From the NCBI RefSeq assembly GCF_900110255.1, contig NZ_FODD01000008.1, positions 186,001 through 250,000 of the forward strand: a DNA stretch of 64,000 bases. The letters run 5' to 3'. Made by a program: the position numbers and the translations under genes. The stretch is from Actinacidiphila rubida. GTDB taxonomy: Bacteria; Actinomycetota; Actinomycetes; Streptomycetales; Streptomycetaceae. The notes beneath the pieces were generated by a model. The model saw nothing but the letters and a program-made list of their open reading frames with translations, did no database searches and had not been told where the DNA came from. This document shows positions 62,223 through 64,000 of this stretch, piece by piece (the stretch's first letter is position 1; each line of letters starts with the position of its first letter).

Positions 62223-63629
62223 TCCTATTTCGACGTGGCTTCGGCCGCTCCGCTGCATCCCGTGGCACGTCAGGCGCTGGTCGCCGCTCTCGACGAGGGG
62301 TGGGCCGACCCGGCCCGCCTCTACCGCGAAGGGCGCCGTGCGCGGCTGCTGCTGGACGCCGCCCGGGACGCCGCCGCGGAAGCGGTGGGCTGCCGTCCCG
62401 ACGAACTCTCCTTCACTCCTTCGGGGACGCGCGCCCTGCACTCCGCGGTCGCCGGGGCCGCCGCCGGCCGGCGCAGGACCGGCCGGCACGTGGTCGTCTC
62501 GGCCGTGGAGCACTCCGCGGTGCTGCACGCGGCCGCGCCCTACGACACCACCGAGGTCGCGGTGGACCGCCGGGGGCGGGTGGATCCGGCCGTGTTCGCC
62601 GCCGCGCTGCGCCCCGACACGGCACTGGCCTGCCTGCAGTCCGCCAACCACGAGGTGGGCACGCTGCAGCCGGTGGCCGAGGCCGCCGCCGCGTGCCGTG
62701 GGGCCGGGGTGCCGCTGCTGGTGGACGCGGCCCAGTCGCTGGCCTGGGGACCGGTGTCGGGCGACTGGTCGCTGCTGGCCGGAAGTGCCCACAAATGGGG
62801 CGGACCCCCCGGAGTCGGACTGCTCGTGGTGCGCAAGGGGACCCGTTTCGCTCCCCAGGAGCCCGCGGACGAAAGGGAGTCGGGCCGCGCGCCGGGCTTC
62901 GAGAACCTGCCGGCGATCGTCGCGGCCGCCGCGTCGCTACGCGCGGTACGGGCGGAGGCGGCCGCCGAGGCGGCCCGGTTGTCCGCCCTGGTGGACCGGA
63001 TCCGGGCGCGGGTGCCGCAACTCGTCCCGGACGTCGAGGTGGTGGGGCACGAGCGGCTGCGGCTGCCGCACGTCGTCACCTTCTCCTGCCTCTACGTGGA
63101 CGGCGAGGCGCTGCTGTCGGGCCTGGACCGGGCCGGGTTCTCGGTGTCCTCCGGCTCGTCGTGCACCTCCAGCACCCTCACCCCGAGCCATGTGCTGAAG
63201 GCCATGGGTGTGCTGTCCGAGGGCAACGTGCGGGTGTCGCTGCCGCCGGGCACGGCGGCCGAGGACGTCGAGCGCTTCCTCGCCACGCTGCCGCGGGTGG
63301 TGGCGGACGTCCGCGCCCAGACGGGGGCGGACACGGTGCCGGGCGCCGCGAACGAACCAGCCGCGACGGGGAGTTCGGACGACGCGGGCGCCACGGAGCC
63401 GGGCGCGGGTCTGGTGGTCGACTCGCTCGGCAAGCGGTGCCCGATCCCGGTGATCGAACTGGCCAAGGTGATCGGCGAGGTACCGCTGGGCGGGCTCGTC
63501 ACCGTGCTCTCCGACGACGAGGCCGCCCGGCTCGACATCCCCGCCTGGTGCGCGATGCGCGAGCAGGAGTACGTCGGGGAGCGGCCGGCCGAGCGCGGCG
63601 CCGCCTACGTGGTGCGGCGCCGCGTCTGA
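62220..63629 (+). CDS. Cysteine desulfurase fused to a TusA-like sulfurtransferase domain
   Basis: The 469-aa protein has an N-terminal NifS/IscS-type domain (residues 1-360): PLP lysine K192 in SAHKWGGPPG, H in ANHEVGTLQP and a persulfide cysteine C315 in SSGSSCTSSTLTPSHVL. A linker leads to a C-terminal TusA/SirA domain (about 395-469) with its sulfur-carrying cysteine C407 in LGKRCPIPVIELAK. The fusion would hand sulfur from C315 to C407 within one chain. The GTG at 62220 lies 6 nt after a TAGCGT box. There are no iron-sulfur assembly genes nearby. The downstream neighbour converges. Confidence 0.93.
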   Translation: MSYFDVASAAPLHPVARQALVAALDEGWADPARLYREGRRARLLLDAARDAAAEAVGCRPDELSFTPSGTRALHSAVAGAAAGRRRTGRHVVVSAVEHSAVLHAAAPYDTTEVAVDRRGRVDPAVFAAALRPDTALACLQSANHEVGTLQPVAEAAAACRGAGVPLLVDAAQSLAWGPVSGDWSLLAGSAHKWGGPPGVGLLVVRKGTRFAPQEPADERESGRAPGFENLPAIVAAAASLRAVRAEAAAEAARLSALVDRIRARVPQLVPDVEVVGHERLRLPHVVTFSCLYVDGEALLSGLDRAGFSVSSGSSCTSSTLTPSHVLKAMGVLSEGNVRVSLPPGTAAEDVERFLATLPRVVADVRAQTGADTVPGAANEPAATGSSDDAGATEPGAGLVVDSLGKRCPIPVIELAKVIGEVPLGGLVTVLSDDEAARLDIPAWCAMREQEYVGERPAERGAAYVVRRRV

Positions 63630-63653
63630 GACCGGCCGGGTCCGGGCCTCCGG

Positions 63654-64000
63654 TCAGCGGCCGAGGTGCTGCTGCACCTCGGCGGCGGCCGCGTCGCCGT
63701 ACGCCTTGGTGAAGCGCTCCATGAAGTGGCCGCGGCGCAGCTCGTACTCCTGGGTGCCGAGGGTCTCGATGACCAGGGTGGCCAGCATGTTGCCGACCTG
63801 CGCGGCCCGCTCCAGGTCGACGCCCCAGCTCAGGCCGGACAGGAAGCCGGCCCGGAACGCGTCGCCGACGCCCGTCGGGTCGACCTTGGCGTCCTCCTCG
63901 GGGCAGTGCACCTCGATGTCCGGCCGGCCCTTGCGCTCGATGCGCACGCCGTGCGCACCGAGCGTGGTCACGCGGGTGCCGACGCGGTCCAGGATCTCCG
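63654..64000 (-). CDS. PfkB-family carbohydrate/nucleoside kinase, partial (C-terminal part)
   Basis: The frame runs without a stop to the right edge of the window, so the N-terminal part lies outside. The visible 115 residues include TLGAHGVRIER and the PfkB motif DPTGVGDAFRAGFLSG with the catalytic Asp and anion-hole GVGD. The family phosphorylates sugars or nucleosides such as adenosine. The GTG at 63969-63971 is not taken as the start because the upstream codons continue in frame. It converges on the cysteine desulfurase gene 24 bp away. Confidence 0.85.
   Translation of the reverse strand, partial: EILDRVGTRVTTLGAHGVRIERKGRPDIEVHCPEEDAKVDPTGVGDAFRAGFLSGLSWGVDLERAAQVGNMLATLVIETLGTQEYELRRGHFMERFTKAYGDAAAAEVQQHLGR

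Overview
The window is chromosomal DNA of a Streptomyces-type actinomycete (Streptomyces or a close relative in the Streptomycetaceae). The base composition is very GC-rich, coding frames end almost always in G or C, GTG and TTG starts are common, and the markers are diagnostic: a two-domain geosmin synthase, a MacRS-type two-component pair, an actinobacterial ctaE-qcrCAB/ctaCDF respiratory cluster, a ROK glucokinase and tandem NLP/P60 hydrolases. I see 56 complete genes (one a 20-codon leader peptide) plus one gene cut by the right edge. I see no tRNA, rRNA, CRISPR array, insertion sequence or prophage.

Layout. 1-5.8 kb: a DUF4126 membrane protein, an orphan phytoene-desaturase-like flavoenzyme, a 1-kb non-coding inverted-repeat island, and geosmin synthase (geoA). 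5.8-12.8 kb: one-carbon and thiamine metabolism (metF, thiE, a DNA-binding protein, a flavoprotein reductase, then a TPP riboswitch driving thiO-thiS-thiG). 12.9-18.3 kb: PASTA Ser/Thr kinase joined to endonuclease IV, a molybdopterin oxidoreductase, the bacterioferritin/ferredoxin pair and a HAD phosphatase. 18.4-25 kb: aromatic amino acid entry (class II DAHP synthase, and a fused anthranilate synthase behind a transcription attenuator with a Trp-Trp-Trp leader peptide), separated by a large secreted amidase. 25-40 kb: uridine-kinase-like protein, 6-phosphofructokinase, MacRS, acyltransferase, lipase-like hydrolase, glucokinase with its DUF5304 neighbour, ArsA-like ATPase, long-chain acyl-CoA ligase and two glycosyltransferases. 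41-46 kb: cell-surface proteases and two NLP/P60 peptidoglycan hydrolases, one with a probable c-di-AMP riboswitch. 46-52 kb: NYN protein, rhomboid, RAM-domain protein, PLP enzyme and trpD. 52-62 kb: the cytochrome bc1-aa3 supercomplex genes in two operons (ctaE-qcrC-qcrA-qcrB and ctaC-ctaD-ctaF), with an L,D-transpeptidase and a receiver-like protein between them. 62.2-64 kb: a cysteine desulfurase-TusA fusion and the C-terminal end of a PfkB-family kinase.

Together this is mostly conserved core metabolism: aerobic respiration, glycolysis entry, tryptophan and thiamine supply, iron storage and cell-wall remodelling. RNA-level control is visible in three places (TPP riboswitch, trp attenuator, probable ydaO-type riboswitch). 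Nine or more genes show a TANNNT box 6-8 nt before the start codon, the layout of leaderless transcripts. The least explained element is the inverted-repeat island before geoA: two 86-nt hairpins placed head to head whose stems differ by compensatory base changes. All functional statements come from reading the translated sequence and from family knowledge; no database search was run.
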